A stretch of 5,377 nt of DNA from Oscillospiraceae bacterium (GCA_031260615.1 JAISLG010000023.1:1-5377); one strand, 5' to 3'; counted from the first letter of the stretch, positions 1 to 5,311 are shown. The notes: generated by a model from the letters alone, not told the origin. Translations and numbers: made by a program.

Positions 1-1
1 C

Positions 2-1732
2 TTCGGTGCCGCGACGGTGTGGTTCGCGGTCGGTGAGGTTGTGTCGTATACGGGCGGTGACGGACTCTCCGTGTTCCTCATATTCCTCGCTTGCTACCTG
101 TGTGTCGGCGGCGAAGTCATTATTCACGCCGTCAAAAATATCCTCAAAGGGCAAGTGTTCGATGAAAACTTTTTAATGTGTGTGGCAAGTATCGGCGCGT
201 TCGCTATCGGGGAATACCCCGAGGGCGCGGCGGTTATGCTACTGTATCAAATCGGTGAGGCTTTCCAAGAATACGCGGTGGAACGGAGTGAACGCTCCAT
301 TACAAGCCTTATGAACTTCCGCCCCGAATACGCAAACCTCGTAACCGATAACGGCATAGTCCAAACCGCTCCCGAGTCAGTCAAAATCGGCGATGTAATA
401 TCCGTTAAGACAGGCGAGCGTATCCCGCTCGATGGCGTAGTGTCGGACGGCACAGCACTCCTCGATACATCCGCTATGACAGGGGAAAGCATTCCCGTTG
501 AGGTGCGGACAGGTGATGAGATAATGTCGGGTTGCGTGAATACCAACGGGCTTTTGACAATTACCGTTGCCAAAACATTCGGGGAATCCGCTGTTTCACG
601 GATACTCGCCCTCGTTGAGGACGCGTCCGAGCATAAGTCGCGTACCGAAAATTTTATAACCAAATTCGCGCGGTATTATACCCCTGCCGTGTGTTTCGGT
701 GCGCTTGCATTGGCTATTATCCCGTCACTGATTGTCGGGGATTGGGCAGAATGGATTCACCGCGCACTTGTATTCCTTGTTGTGTCCTGCCCTTGCGCCC
801 TCGTAATCTCTGTCCCTCTCAGTTATTTTGCCGGGCTTGGTCGGGCGGCGAAACGGGGAATACTCGTGAAAGGCGGTAACTACCTTGACGCGCTGTGCAA
901 GACGGATACCGTAGTGTTCGATAAAACAGGAACGCTGACAATGGGTAAGCCTGTATTCATATCGGACGGCATTGCACCCGAAACGCTGAAATACGCGGCA
1001 AGTTTGGAATGGTATTCGACCCATCCTGTTGCGAAGGCAGTCGCGGCGAGTTACACAGGCGAATACTTTGATGTTACCGACTACACGGAAACGGCTGGCA
1101 ACGGTGCAACAGGTATTGTAAATGGGAAGCGCGTTGATGTAAACAAATCGGGGATATTCATAGACAAGGAGAAGAAATCGGACGTAGTGGTTACGGACAA
1201 AGTTAAACCCGACTCGGCGAATGCAATTGCGCGGCTCAAAGCCTTGAATGTGAAACGCACGGTAATGTTATCGGGGGACAAAAAAAGCACTGCCGAGGCA
1301 GTGGGTCGAGAAGTGGGTTTGGATATAGTACGCGCGGAGTTGTTACCGAGCGGCAAGGTGGCGGCGTTGGAGGATTTAATGGCAACAAAGCCGACAACAG
1401 GCAGTGTAATATACGCGGGTGACGGGATAAACGATGCGCCTGTATTGATACGGGCGGACGTTGGCTTGGCAATGGGCGGCGTCGGCTCGGACATCGCAAT
1501 CGAAGCGGCGGATATTGTACTGATGACGGATGAACCCTCGAAAATTGCGGATACTATCGTGATTGCACGGGAAACACGGAGTATTGTTATTCAGAATATT
1601 GTATTCGCGCTCGGTGTCAAGGTGATTGTGCTTGCATTGTCCGCGTTTGGATTGGTTGCTATGTGGGCGGCGGTTTTCGCTGATGTAGGGGTTGCGTTGC
1701 TCGCGACGTTGAATGCGATTAGGAAACGATAA
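2..1732 (+). CDS. cadA: Heavy-metal translocating P1B-type ATPase (Zn2+/Cd2+/Pb2+ exporter type), 5'-partial
   Basis: An ATP-driven inner-membrane pump that exports soft divalent metals. The frame is open from the window edge, so the N-terminus (any metal-binding domain and the first helix) is missing; the in-frame GTG at 17 is probably not the start. Residues counted from that GTG: TGES actuator loop 155-158, CPC metal-site motif 258-260 in a membrane helix, DKTGTLT phosphorylation site with Asp302, nucleotide-binding HP at 336-337, GNG 361-363, and GDGINDAP hinge 468-475. Lys535 and Asp556, in the last two helices (ADVGVALL), match the Lys/Asp pair of ZntA/CadA, which argues for Zn/Cd/Pb rather than Cu. 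The nucleotide-binding domain looks about 30 residues short: only 33 residues separate GNG from KPDS. Ends 3 nt before a long palindrome. The family is certain; the exact metal is inferred and the symbol is by family resemblance. Confidence 0.95.
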   Translation, partial: FGAATVWFAVGEVVSYTGGDGLSVFLIFLACYLCVGGEVIIHAVKNILKGQVFDENFLMCVASIGAFAIGEYPEGAAVMLLYQIGEAFQEYAVERSERSITSLMNFRPEYANLVTDNGIVQTAPESVKIGDVISVKTGERIPLDGVVSDGTALLDTSAMTGESIPVEVRTGDEIMSGCVNTNGLLTITVAKTFGESAVSRILALVEDASEHKSRTENFITKFARYYTPAVCFGALALAIIPSLIVGDWAEWIHRALVFLVVSCPCALVISVPLSYFAGLGRAAKRGILVKGGNYLDALCKTDTVVFDKTGTLTMGKPVFISDGIAPETLKYAASLEWYSTHPVAKAVAASYTGEYFDVTDYTETAGNGATGIVNGKRVDVNKSGIFIDKEKKSDVVVTDKVKPDSANAIARLKALNVKRTVMLSGDKKSTAEAVGREVGLDIVRAELLPSGKVAALEDLMATKPTTGSVIYAGDGINDAPVLIRADVGLAMGGVGSDIAIEAADIVLMTDEPSKIADTIVIARETRSIVIQNIVFALGVKVIVLALSAFGLVAMWAAVFADVGVALLATLNAIRKR

Positions 1733-1735
1733 GGT

Positions 1736-1776
1736 GCAAGGTATAATCCCCCTCATTGAGGGGGATTATACCTTGC
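1736..1776. terminator. Perfect 20-bp palindrome after the ATPase gene, possible terminator without a T-tract
   Basis: Arms 1736-1755 and 1757-1776 are exact reverse complements around a single T, giving a hairpin of about 18 bp with a 5-nt loop (CATTG). It begins 3 nt after the ATPase stop codon, the usual place for a terminator or 3'-end stabiliser. Neither side has a T-run, so it does not fit the standard intrinsic terminator model. The 10-mer GGTATAATCC in the left arm (1740-1749) recurs at the -10 region of the next operon (1867-1876). It could instead be a protein-binding or REP-like palindrome. Confidence 0.5.
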
Positions 1777-1787
1777 CCACATATACT

Positions 1788-1825
1788 ACTTATCGGCGGT
1801 GCGAAGCACCGTGCCGCCGATAAGT
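1788..1825. repeat. Nested inverted repeat upstream of the toxin-antitoxin operon
   Basis: Outer arms ACTTATCGGCGG (1788-1799) and CCGCCGATAAGT (1814-1825) are perfect 12-bp complements. The interior holds a second hairpin, CGGTGC-GAA-GCACCG (1797-1811), which competes with the top of the outer stem. The two foldings are therefore partly exclusive. It is the second of three palindromes that fill the ATPase/TA intergenic region. Its role is unknown; a repressor site or mobile palindromic repeat are both possible. Confidence 0.6.
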
Positions 1826-1830
1826 CGCTT

Positions 1831-1870
1831 TACCGCAAAAACGCCTTGCGTTTTTAGCAGTATTGCGGTA
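1831..1870. repeat. Nested inverted repeat containing the TA promoter
   Basis: Outer arms TACCGCAA (1831-1838) and TTGCGGTA (1863-1870) enclose a tight hairpin, AAAAACGC-CTT-GCGTTTTT (1837-1855). The inner hairpin ends in five T residues and could act as a weak bidirectional terminator. The -35 hexamer lies in the inner hairpin and the -10 begins within the right outer arm. A dimeric repressor bound here would block the promoter, which fits the autoregulation usual for toxin-antitoxin operons. That regulatory role is inferred. Confidence 0.6.
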
Positions 1871-1874
1871 TAAT
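1846..1874 (+). promoter_or_regulatory. Sigma-A-type promoter of the toxin-antitoxin operon
   Basis: TTGCGT (1846-1851), a 17-bp spacer and a perfect TATAAT (1869-1874) lie about 30 nt before the antitoxin ATG. The predicted transcription start is near 1881, giving a leader of about 23 nt that includes the ribosome binding site GAGGTG (1894-1899). The -35 matches TTGACA at only three positions, but the -10 and spacing are ideal. Confidence 0.7.
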
Positions 1875-1903
1875 CCGAGCAATGTAAAGTAACGAGGTGC
1901 ATT

Positions 1904-2275
1904 ATGAACGCTGAACAAGTAATAGATTTTTCGCAAAGAACACTGGTATCGACACACAATATATCGAACTTGGTACGCACTATTTTCGGCGAAAAAGTCT
2001 GTGTCAAATTTGACGGAACAGGGATAAACTTGACTGCCGAAAACGTATCAACCATTCCCAAAGAGAGGATACAACTCGCGGAGGAAAAACTCGCGGAGGA
2101 GATTGCAGAGGACGAAGAGGACGCGGAGTTAATTGCGCTTGCCGAGGAGCGGCTTGGGAAATACGGCAGTGACGAGGAGATGTTAAAGCATACAATATCG
2201 TACGAAGAATTATTACTCCACCTCGGGATTACGCAAGAAGATGTTGACAACGCGGAGGATTTAGAAATTGGCTGA
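1904..2275 (+). CDS. Putative antitoxin partner of RelE (unrecognised family, 123 aa)
   Basis: Called an antitoxin mainly from position: it is the first gene of a two-gene operon and overlaps a RelE toxin gene by 8 nt. The ATG at 1904 follows GAGGTG (1894-1899) at good spacing. The protein is strongly acidic. Residues 1-50 form a possible alpha/beta domain that I cannot assign, although antitoxins usually carry DNA binding at this end. Residues 52-86 are a Glu/Ala-rich, probably helical stretch. Residues about 73-115 (DAELIALAEERL, then SYEELLLHLGI) resemble in style the toxin-wrapping C-terminal helices of RelB/Phd-type antitoxins. At 123 aa it is longer than E. coli RelB (79 aa). It probably binds and neutralises the toxin and, with it, represses the promoter at 1846-1874. 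The gene is nearly certain; the role is inferred. Confidence 0.85.
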   Translation: MNAEQVIDFSQRTLVSTHNISNLVRTIFGEKVCVKFDGTGINLTAENVSTIPKERIQLAEEKLAEEIAEDEEDAELIALAEERLGKYGSDEEMLKHTISYEELLLHLGITQEDVDNAEDLEIG

Positions 2276-2600
2276 TTGGAAACCGAATTTTCTTGCTGAG
2301 GCAGAAGATGACCTTAATTCTTTGAATGGGACTGCCCGAAAACAAGTCGTGAAAGCGATTACAAAAGTTGCTCAAAACCCATTACCGCAATCCGAGGGTG
2401 GGTACGGCAAACCGCTCGGCAACAAAAACGGGAATAACCTCACGGGTTGTAACAAAATAAAACTTCTTGATTTGGGATTGCGCGTTGTTTACAAACTTGT
2501 CCGCGCCGAAAACAAGATGACGGTAATTGTCATATCCGCTCGCGCCGATAACAAAGTTTACGAGGAAGCCGAAAAACGCATAAAGAAATACGGGTTGTGA
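2268..2600 (+). CDS. relE: RelE-family toxin, ribosome-dependent mRNA endonuclease
   Basis: RelE toxins bind the ribosomal A site and cut mRNA, halting translation when the antitoxin is lost. The C-terminal half aligns by eye with E. coli RelE: KIKL (63-66), LRVVYKL (71-77), VIS (88-90), VYEEAEKRI (97-105). The residues known to matter in E. coli RelE (Lys52, Lys54, Arg61, Arg81, Tyr87) correspond to Lys63, Lys65, Arg72, about Arg92 and Tyr98, so the toxin looks active. At 110 aa it is slightly longer than E. coli RelE (95 aa), with a Gly/Asn-rich insertion around 44-60. The start is TTG at 2268, supported by GGAGGA (2254-2259) 8 nt upstream. The 8-nt overlap with the antitoxin gene implies translational coupling, and the weak start codon would keep toxin below antitoxin. 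A strong terminator follows. Confidence 0.93.
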   Translation: MADWKPNFLAEAEDDLNSLNGTARKQVVKAITKVAQNPLPQSEGGYGKPLGNKNGNNLTGCNKIKLLDLGLRVVYKLVRAENKMTVIVISARADNKVYEEAEKRIKKYGL

Positions 2601-2611
2601 AATCGCTCGAT

Positions 2612-2649
2612 AAAAAATAACACCGACTGGTATATCGGTGTTATTTTTT
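2612..2649 (+). terminator. Rho-independent terminator of the toxin-antitoxin operon
   Basis: A perfect 15-bp stem pairs 2612-2626 with 2635-2649 around an 8-nt loop (CTGGTATA). The right arm ends in TTATTTTTT, giving the T-tract. The left arm starts with six A residues, so it may also work on the opposite strand. It begins 11 nt after the relE stop codon and separates the TA module from the lipoprotein gene. Confidence 0.93.
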
Positions 2650-2682
2650 CGTTTAATGCCCTACTACCCCTCAACTCCACCC

Positions 2683-2711
2683 TTGCATATTTACCCTCCA
2701 ACCCGTATAAT
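2683..2711 (+). promoter_or_regulatory. Sigma-A-type promoter of the lipoprotein gene
   Basis: TTGCAT (2683-2688), a 17-bp spacer and a perfect TATAAT (2706-2711) precede the ATG at 2749. The start point should be near 2718, leaving a leader of about 31 nt. It has the same architecture as the TA promoter (TTGC-type -35, 17 bp, TATAAT). Confidence 0.75.
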
Positions 2712-2743
2712 ATTAAAGACTGTATTCCAATAAATATACGGGT
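2701..2743. promoter_or_regulatory. Inverted repeat straddling the transcription start, candidate operator
   Basis: ACCCGTATA (2701-2709) and TATACGGGT (2735-2743) are perfect 9-bp complements separated by 25 nt. The left half overlaps the -10 hexamer and the right half ends 5 nt before the lipoprotein ATG. The left arm lies upstream of the predicted transcript start, so the pair cannot fold in that mRNA. That favours a DNA-level site for a regulator over an RNA hairpin. No regulator gene is visible in the window. Confidence 0.4.
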
Positions 2744-2748
2744 AATCA

Positions 2749-3816
2749 ATGAAAAGAACCGCAACCATAATCTTACTGTGTGCCGCGCTGATACTAACCG
2801 CGTGCGACAAATCGGCCAATAACGGGAACAACGGCACACCTGACGGCGACATAACAATACCCCTCAACTCCGAATTCACCGATTACGCACCAACGGGTAC
2901 AAACATTACCGCGCAAACCGCCCCGAACGATTCTCCGACAGGCTCGGATAATACCACACGGACGGTGCAAACCGCCGATATATCGGAAACCCCCGACGAC
3001 GGTTACACGCCCCCCGTATCGCGCACCCAAGTGCATATCGACAGCAATATATGTGAGGACTATCGGGATTTAGGCGGCGGCGCGTTTGAAATACATTTGC
3101 CGCTCACCGCCGAGCAATTCGGCGCGTTTGATAACACAGACCCTTACGACACCGCAAAGCAATTCTGGAACAGCGCCAAATCCGCACTCGACATAAACGC
3201 GGTAATAACCCAATCCGATTCGGACGTATACACTCGCGCATTCGACCTGTTCGCCGCGCGGCGCAAATATGAGGAACTGTTCGCGGCACTCGGCAATATC
3301 ACCGTAAAAACGGGCAGTGTAACATACACCACGGACGGGAACTACGACATCGAATACGAAGGGGATTACTCTGACGGGCAAACGCCGCTCGCTGTGAAAA
3401 CGGGGGGCGTTACCGCTGTATACTGGAATACCATAAACTTCCCGTACCCGTCCGCAAAAGACTTCAAATCCGCAATAAAAGACACCTTCGTAAACGGTAC
3501 TGCAACAGGCACGCGCGTAAAAATAAACGGGGTATGGTTCGACCGTTTCATAGACTACAATGGCACAGTCTATATCTGTGACGCGAACGACATTGCCGCC
3601 GCCGCAGACGAAACAAAGACGACAGCAATCCCAAAAACGCTGTTAATAACAGACGTATCTGAAACAGAAGTAACAGGCTATTATATATATTTGTCGAACA
3701 ACAAATCGGACGCGGACAACCCGGGTGCAGACTCGGCACACGACGAGAACTGCTGGGTATTCGAGCCGTTCAAATTGGAGCCAAACGCGGACGACAACTG
3801 GACACTGTTAGAATAA
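2749..3816 (+). CDS. Secreted lipoprotein of unknown function (355 aa)
   Basis: The first 18 residues form a lipoprotein signal: KR, then a hydrophobic core, then the lipobox LTAC with Cys19 as the predicted lipidated residue. The mature protein should sit on the outer face of the membrane. Residues 20 to about 95 are low-complexity and rich in Thr, Asp, Asn and Pro, a typical tether. From about 97 to 355 comes a folded, acidic, aromatic-rich domain with an alternating strand/turn look. Its segments include AEQFGAF, KQFWNSAKSALD, DFKSAIKDTF, GTVYICDAND and a C-terminal NADDNWTLLE. The order of a KDF/KDTF helix, a DYNGTVYICD strand and a terminal W-L strand is loosely reminiscent of IseA-like or other Clostridial exported domains, but I do not assign it. 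The start is fixed by the signal peptide; its SD is weak (GGG at 2740-2742). Probably monocistronic: it has its own promoter and a repeat element follows. Confidence 0.92.
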   Translation: MKRTATIILLCAALILTACDKSANNGNNGTPDGDITIPLNSEFTDYAPTGTNITAQTAPNDSPTGSDNTTRTVQTADISETPDDGYTPPVSRTQVHIDSNICEDYRDLGGGAFEIHLPLTAEQFGAFDNTDPYDTAKQFWNSAKSALDINAVITQSDSDVYTRAFDLFAARRKYEELFAALGNITVKTGSVTYTTDGNYDIEYEGDYSDGQTPLAVKTGGVTAVYWNTINFPYPSAKDFKSAIKDTFVNGTATGTRVKINGVWFDRFIDYNGTVYICDANDIAAAADETKTTAIPKTLLITDVSETEVTGYYIYLSNNKSDADNPGADSAHDENCWVFEPFKLEPNADDNWTLLE

Positions 3817-3859
3817 CAGGCAGACTGGCAATAATCTAAACAAAAAATATTACCATATC

Positions 3860-3893
3860 TGTGTCGTGTAGGGCGCAATGTCCACATTGCGCC
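3860..3893 (+). repeat. Left terminal inverted repeat of the composite element
   Basis: 34 bp, beginning TGTGTCGTGTAGGGCGCAAT and ending with the near-palindrome at 3872-3893 (10-bp arms GGCGCAATGT and ACATTGCGCC around CC). It is the exact reverse complement of 4225-4258. Confidence 0.9.
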
Positions 3894-4224
3894 GTGTGCC
3901 ACAAATGCGTTAATAAATCGGAAGATGTTTCACAGGGCGTTTAACAGCGTGATGTGTGGGCGCAATGTGGACCGTGTGCCATAAATGCGTTAATAAATCG
4001 GAAGATGTTTGTGGGGTGTTAATAACAGCGTGATGTGTGGGGGGTGCAATGTCCACATTGCGCCGTGTGCCACAAATGCGTTAATAAATCGGAAGATGTT
4101 TCACGAGGCATTTAACAGCGTGATGTGTGGGTGGCGCAATGTCCATATTGCGCCGTGTGACATAAATGCGTTAATAAATCGGAAGATGTTTCACAGGGCG
4201 TTTATAACAGCGTGATGTGTGGGC
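3872..4224 (+). repeat. Four tandem 84-92 bp units, each starting with a near-palindrome
   Basis: Units are 3872-3958 (87), 3959-4042 (84), 4043-4132 (90) and 4133-4224 (92). Each has a hairpin of the GGCGCAATGT-NN-ACATTGCGCC type, then CGTGTGMCAYA, then a 28-nt block identical in all four (3903-3930, 3983-4010, 4074-4101, 4164-4191; begins AAATGCGTTAATAAATCGG). A variable patch follows, then ACAGCGTGATGTGTGG, also identical in all four. Unit 2 has lost 7 nt of the right arm of its hairpin. The pattern of frozen blocks and variable patches suggests recent tandem duplication with small indels. The unit length is too long and the copies too uniform for a CRISPR array. Confidence 0.93.
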
Positions 4225-4258
4225 GGCGCAATGTGGACATTGCGCCCTACACGACACA
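4225..4258 (-). repeat. Right terminal inverted repeat of the composite element
   Basis: Exact 34-bp reverse complement of 3860-3893. It starts with the near-palindrome (4225-4246, central GG) and ends CTACACGACACA. It lies 83 nt before the DJ-1-like start codon. Confidence 0.9.
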
Positions 4259-4283
4259 TTGTAATCGTTGCCTTTCGTTATCT

Positions 4284-4323
4284 TGTATTCTTGGTTGCCT
4301 TGCTTTTATTATATTATTATATT
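4284..4323 (+). promoter_or_regulatory. Candidate promoter region of the DJ-1-like operon
   Basis: Two overlapping 17-bp-spaced possibilities lie in a very AT-rich stretch: TTGTAT (4284-4289) with TATTAT (4307-4312), and TTGCCT (4295-4300) with TATATT (4318-4323). The first leaves a more normal leader. Both sit just outside the right end of the repeat element, so the element probably does not supply the core promoter. The choice between them cannot be made by eye. Confidence 0.4.
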
Positions 4324-4332
4324 ATTTTTTTT

Positions 4333-4337
4333 GGAGG
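4333..4337 (+). promoter_or_regulatory. Ribosome binding site fixing the DJ-1-like start at 4342
   Basis: GGAGG lies 4 nt before ATG 4342. The frame is open further upstream, to a GTG at 4219, but that extension runs through the repeat element's right end and an AT-rich stretch with no ribosome binding site. The family N-terminus (MYYIFLADGFEDTE) begins exactly at 4342. Confidence 0.9.
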
Positions 4338-4341
4338 TACT

Positions 4342-4893
4342 ATGTACTATATATTTCTTGCTGACGGGTTCGAGGACACCGAGGCAATTGCACCGCTCGA
4401 CATACTCCGTCGGGCGAATATCCCTGTCCAAACAGTTGGCGTATCGGGCGAGTATGTTACAAGCGCGAGGGGCGTAACTGTCAAAGCCGATGTAGTGATT
4501 GGCAGTATTGCGAGTGCTGACGTTGACGGGGTAATACTCCCCGGGGGCGGCGGATATAAGGTATTGCGCGCGGACAAGGGAGTACAATCCGCGATTGACA
4601 ATGCCGCGAGGGACGGCAAACTCGTAGCCGCAATATGCGCCGCGCCCACGATACTTGCCGAACGCGGATTACTAAACGGCAAACGCGCAACTTGCTTTAA
4701 CGCCCCCGATTTACGCGCAATACTCGAAAAGGGCGGCGCAATCCCCGAATACGGCACAGATGCGGTAACGGACGGGAATATTATCACATCACGCGCCGCA
4801 GGGACAGCCGTGCAGTTCGGTGTTGCGCTTGTAGCGTATATCAAAGGCAAGGCGATTGCAGACGACACCTACAACAAATTCAACGGAGTATAA
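4342..4893 (+). CDS. DJ-1/PfpI-family protein (DJ-1/YajL/ThiJ-like)
   Basis: 183 aa, the usual size for DJ-1-type proteins, which are small cytosolic dimers. Activities reported for the family include glyoxalase III, protein/nucleotide deglycase (disputed) and oxidative-stress protection. Visible features: N-terminal strand and GFEDTEAIAPLDILRRANI (9-27), where Glu14 corresponds to DJ-1 Glu18; VDGVILPGGGGYKVLR (61-76); the nucleophile-elbow AAICAAP (96-102) with reactive Cys99, equivalent to DJ-1 Cys106; and IITSRAAGTAVQFGVALV (147-164). The position of human DJ-1 His126 is Phe119 (ATCFNAPDL), so the third catalytic-site residue differs. That is common among bacterial members, from memory. 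It is the first gene of an operon; the next ATG is 1 nt after its stop. The family is certain, the substrate unknown. Confidence 0.95.
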   Translation: MYYIFLADGFEDTEAIAPLDILRRANIPVQTVGVSGEYVTSARGVTVKADVVIGSIASADVDGVILPGGGGYKVLRADKGVQSAIDNAARDGKLVAAICAAPTILAERGLLNGKRATCFNAPDLRAILEKGGAIPEYGTDAVTDGNIITSRAAGTAVQFGVALVAYIKGKAIADDTYNKFNGV

Positions 4894-4894
4894 A

Positions 4895-5239
4895 ATGCCG
4901 ATTCCGCTTTTACTGATTTCTCTTTTAATAATATACTTCATATTATTACGGCAAACGCATACCATCCACGAAACACAGCGGCGCATTATTAAACTGAAAC
5001 AACACCAAAAACAAGGAGCAACCGAAATGAACGAAACAATCAAACAATTCACGAACAAGGACGTTATAATCCACACGCTAAACACCGCAATAGTAGGCAC
5101 AGTAAAATCAGTGGAGGACAAGTGGGTAGTGCTCGAAAACGACCGTGGCGAACGCGACATAATCAGCATTGATTATATCAGCCGTATACGCGACTACCCG
5201 CGCAACAAGAGTGGCAAGAAAAAAGCCGTAGTCACATAA
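4895..5239 (+). CDS. Small membrane-anchored protein with a C-terminal Sm-like/beta-barrel domain, possible internal start
   Basis: 114 aa from ATG 4895, preceded by GGAG (4885-4888) and 1 nt after the DJ-1-like stop, so translation is likely coupled. Residues 3-18 (IPLLLISLLIIYFILL) form one membrane helix. A charged, Gln-rich helix follows (20-41). Residues 45-114 form a compact domain with short strands: KDVIIHTLN, AIVGTVKSVEDKWVVLEND and DIISIDYISRIRDYP, then a basic tail (KSGKKKAVV). This strand pattern and the closing IDYISRIRDYP recall the small Sm/Hfq-like barrels of short hypothetical proteins in Clostridia (DUF6897-like, from memory and unverified), so RNA binding is conceivable. 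A second strong SD and ATG in the same frame (5027) would give a 70-aa soluble form consisting of the barrel alone. Confidence 0.85.
   Translation: MPIPLLLISLLIIYFILLRQTHTIHETQRRIIKLKQHQKQGATEMNETIKQFTNKDVIIHTLNTAIVGTVKSVEDKWVVLENDRGERDIISIDYISRIRDYPRNKSGKKKAVVT
5013..5029 (+). promoter_or_regulatory. Internal ribosome binding site and in-frame ATG
   Basis: AAGGAG (5013-5018) is followed after 8 nt by ATG 5027-5029, in frame with the gene at 4895. It is a better SD than the one at the upstream start. The site falls exactly at the border between the anchor/linker (residues 1-44) and the barrel domain (45-114). It therefore either starts a soluble isoform or is the true start of the barrel gene. 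Confidence 0.6.
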
Positions 5240-5311
5240 TAACAAGTAAGGGCAATCGCTACCGAAGGGAAGGAACGATTATTGAGCGTTTTTTAGTGGT
5301 GTTGCGGTATA

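Larger units (their letters stand above)
3860..4258. mobile_element. MITE-like composite repeat element (about 400 bp, non-coding)
   Basis: This fills most of the 525-nt gap between the lipoprotein and DJ-1-like genes. It is bounded by perfect 34-bp inverted repeats (3860-3893 and 4225-4258), each made of a TGTGTCGTGTAG end plus a 22-bp near-palindrome. Between them are four tandem units. It encodes no transposase, and the short open frames inside are products of the repeat. I see no clear target-site duplication at the edges. Palindromes of the GTAGGGGCG...CGCCCCTAC kind recur between genes in many bacterial genomes, from general memory, and the ends resemble that style. Non-autonomous mobility is inferred from structure alone. 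Confidence 0.65.

Noticed and set aside
1081..1756. Long minus-strand open frames opposite the ATPase gene
   Set aside because: They are antisense shadows of a strongly conserved coding region, with no promoters or ribosome binding sites of their own.
3681..3902. A minus-strand frame reading MAHGAMWTLRPTRH, matching the first residues of the upstream extension of the DJ-1-like frame
   Set aside because: The shared residues come from the two terminal inverted repeats. It runs antisense to the lipoprotein gene and has no ribosome binding site.
4009..4215. A 68-codon + strand frame across the tandem repeats
   Set aside because: It exists because the repeat period there (90 nt) is a multiple of three. 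It has no SD, starts at a TTG inside the repeat core, and its protein is just the repeat translated twice.
3860..4258. CRISPR array
   Set aside because: Units are 84-92 bp and nearly identical throughout, with no unique 30-40 nt spacers and no cas genes nearby.
4219..4341. N-terminal extension of the DJ-1-like protein
   Set aside because: It covers the repeat element's end and an AT-rich promoter-like stretch. GGAGG at 4333-4337 and the family N-terminus place the start at 4342.
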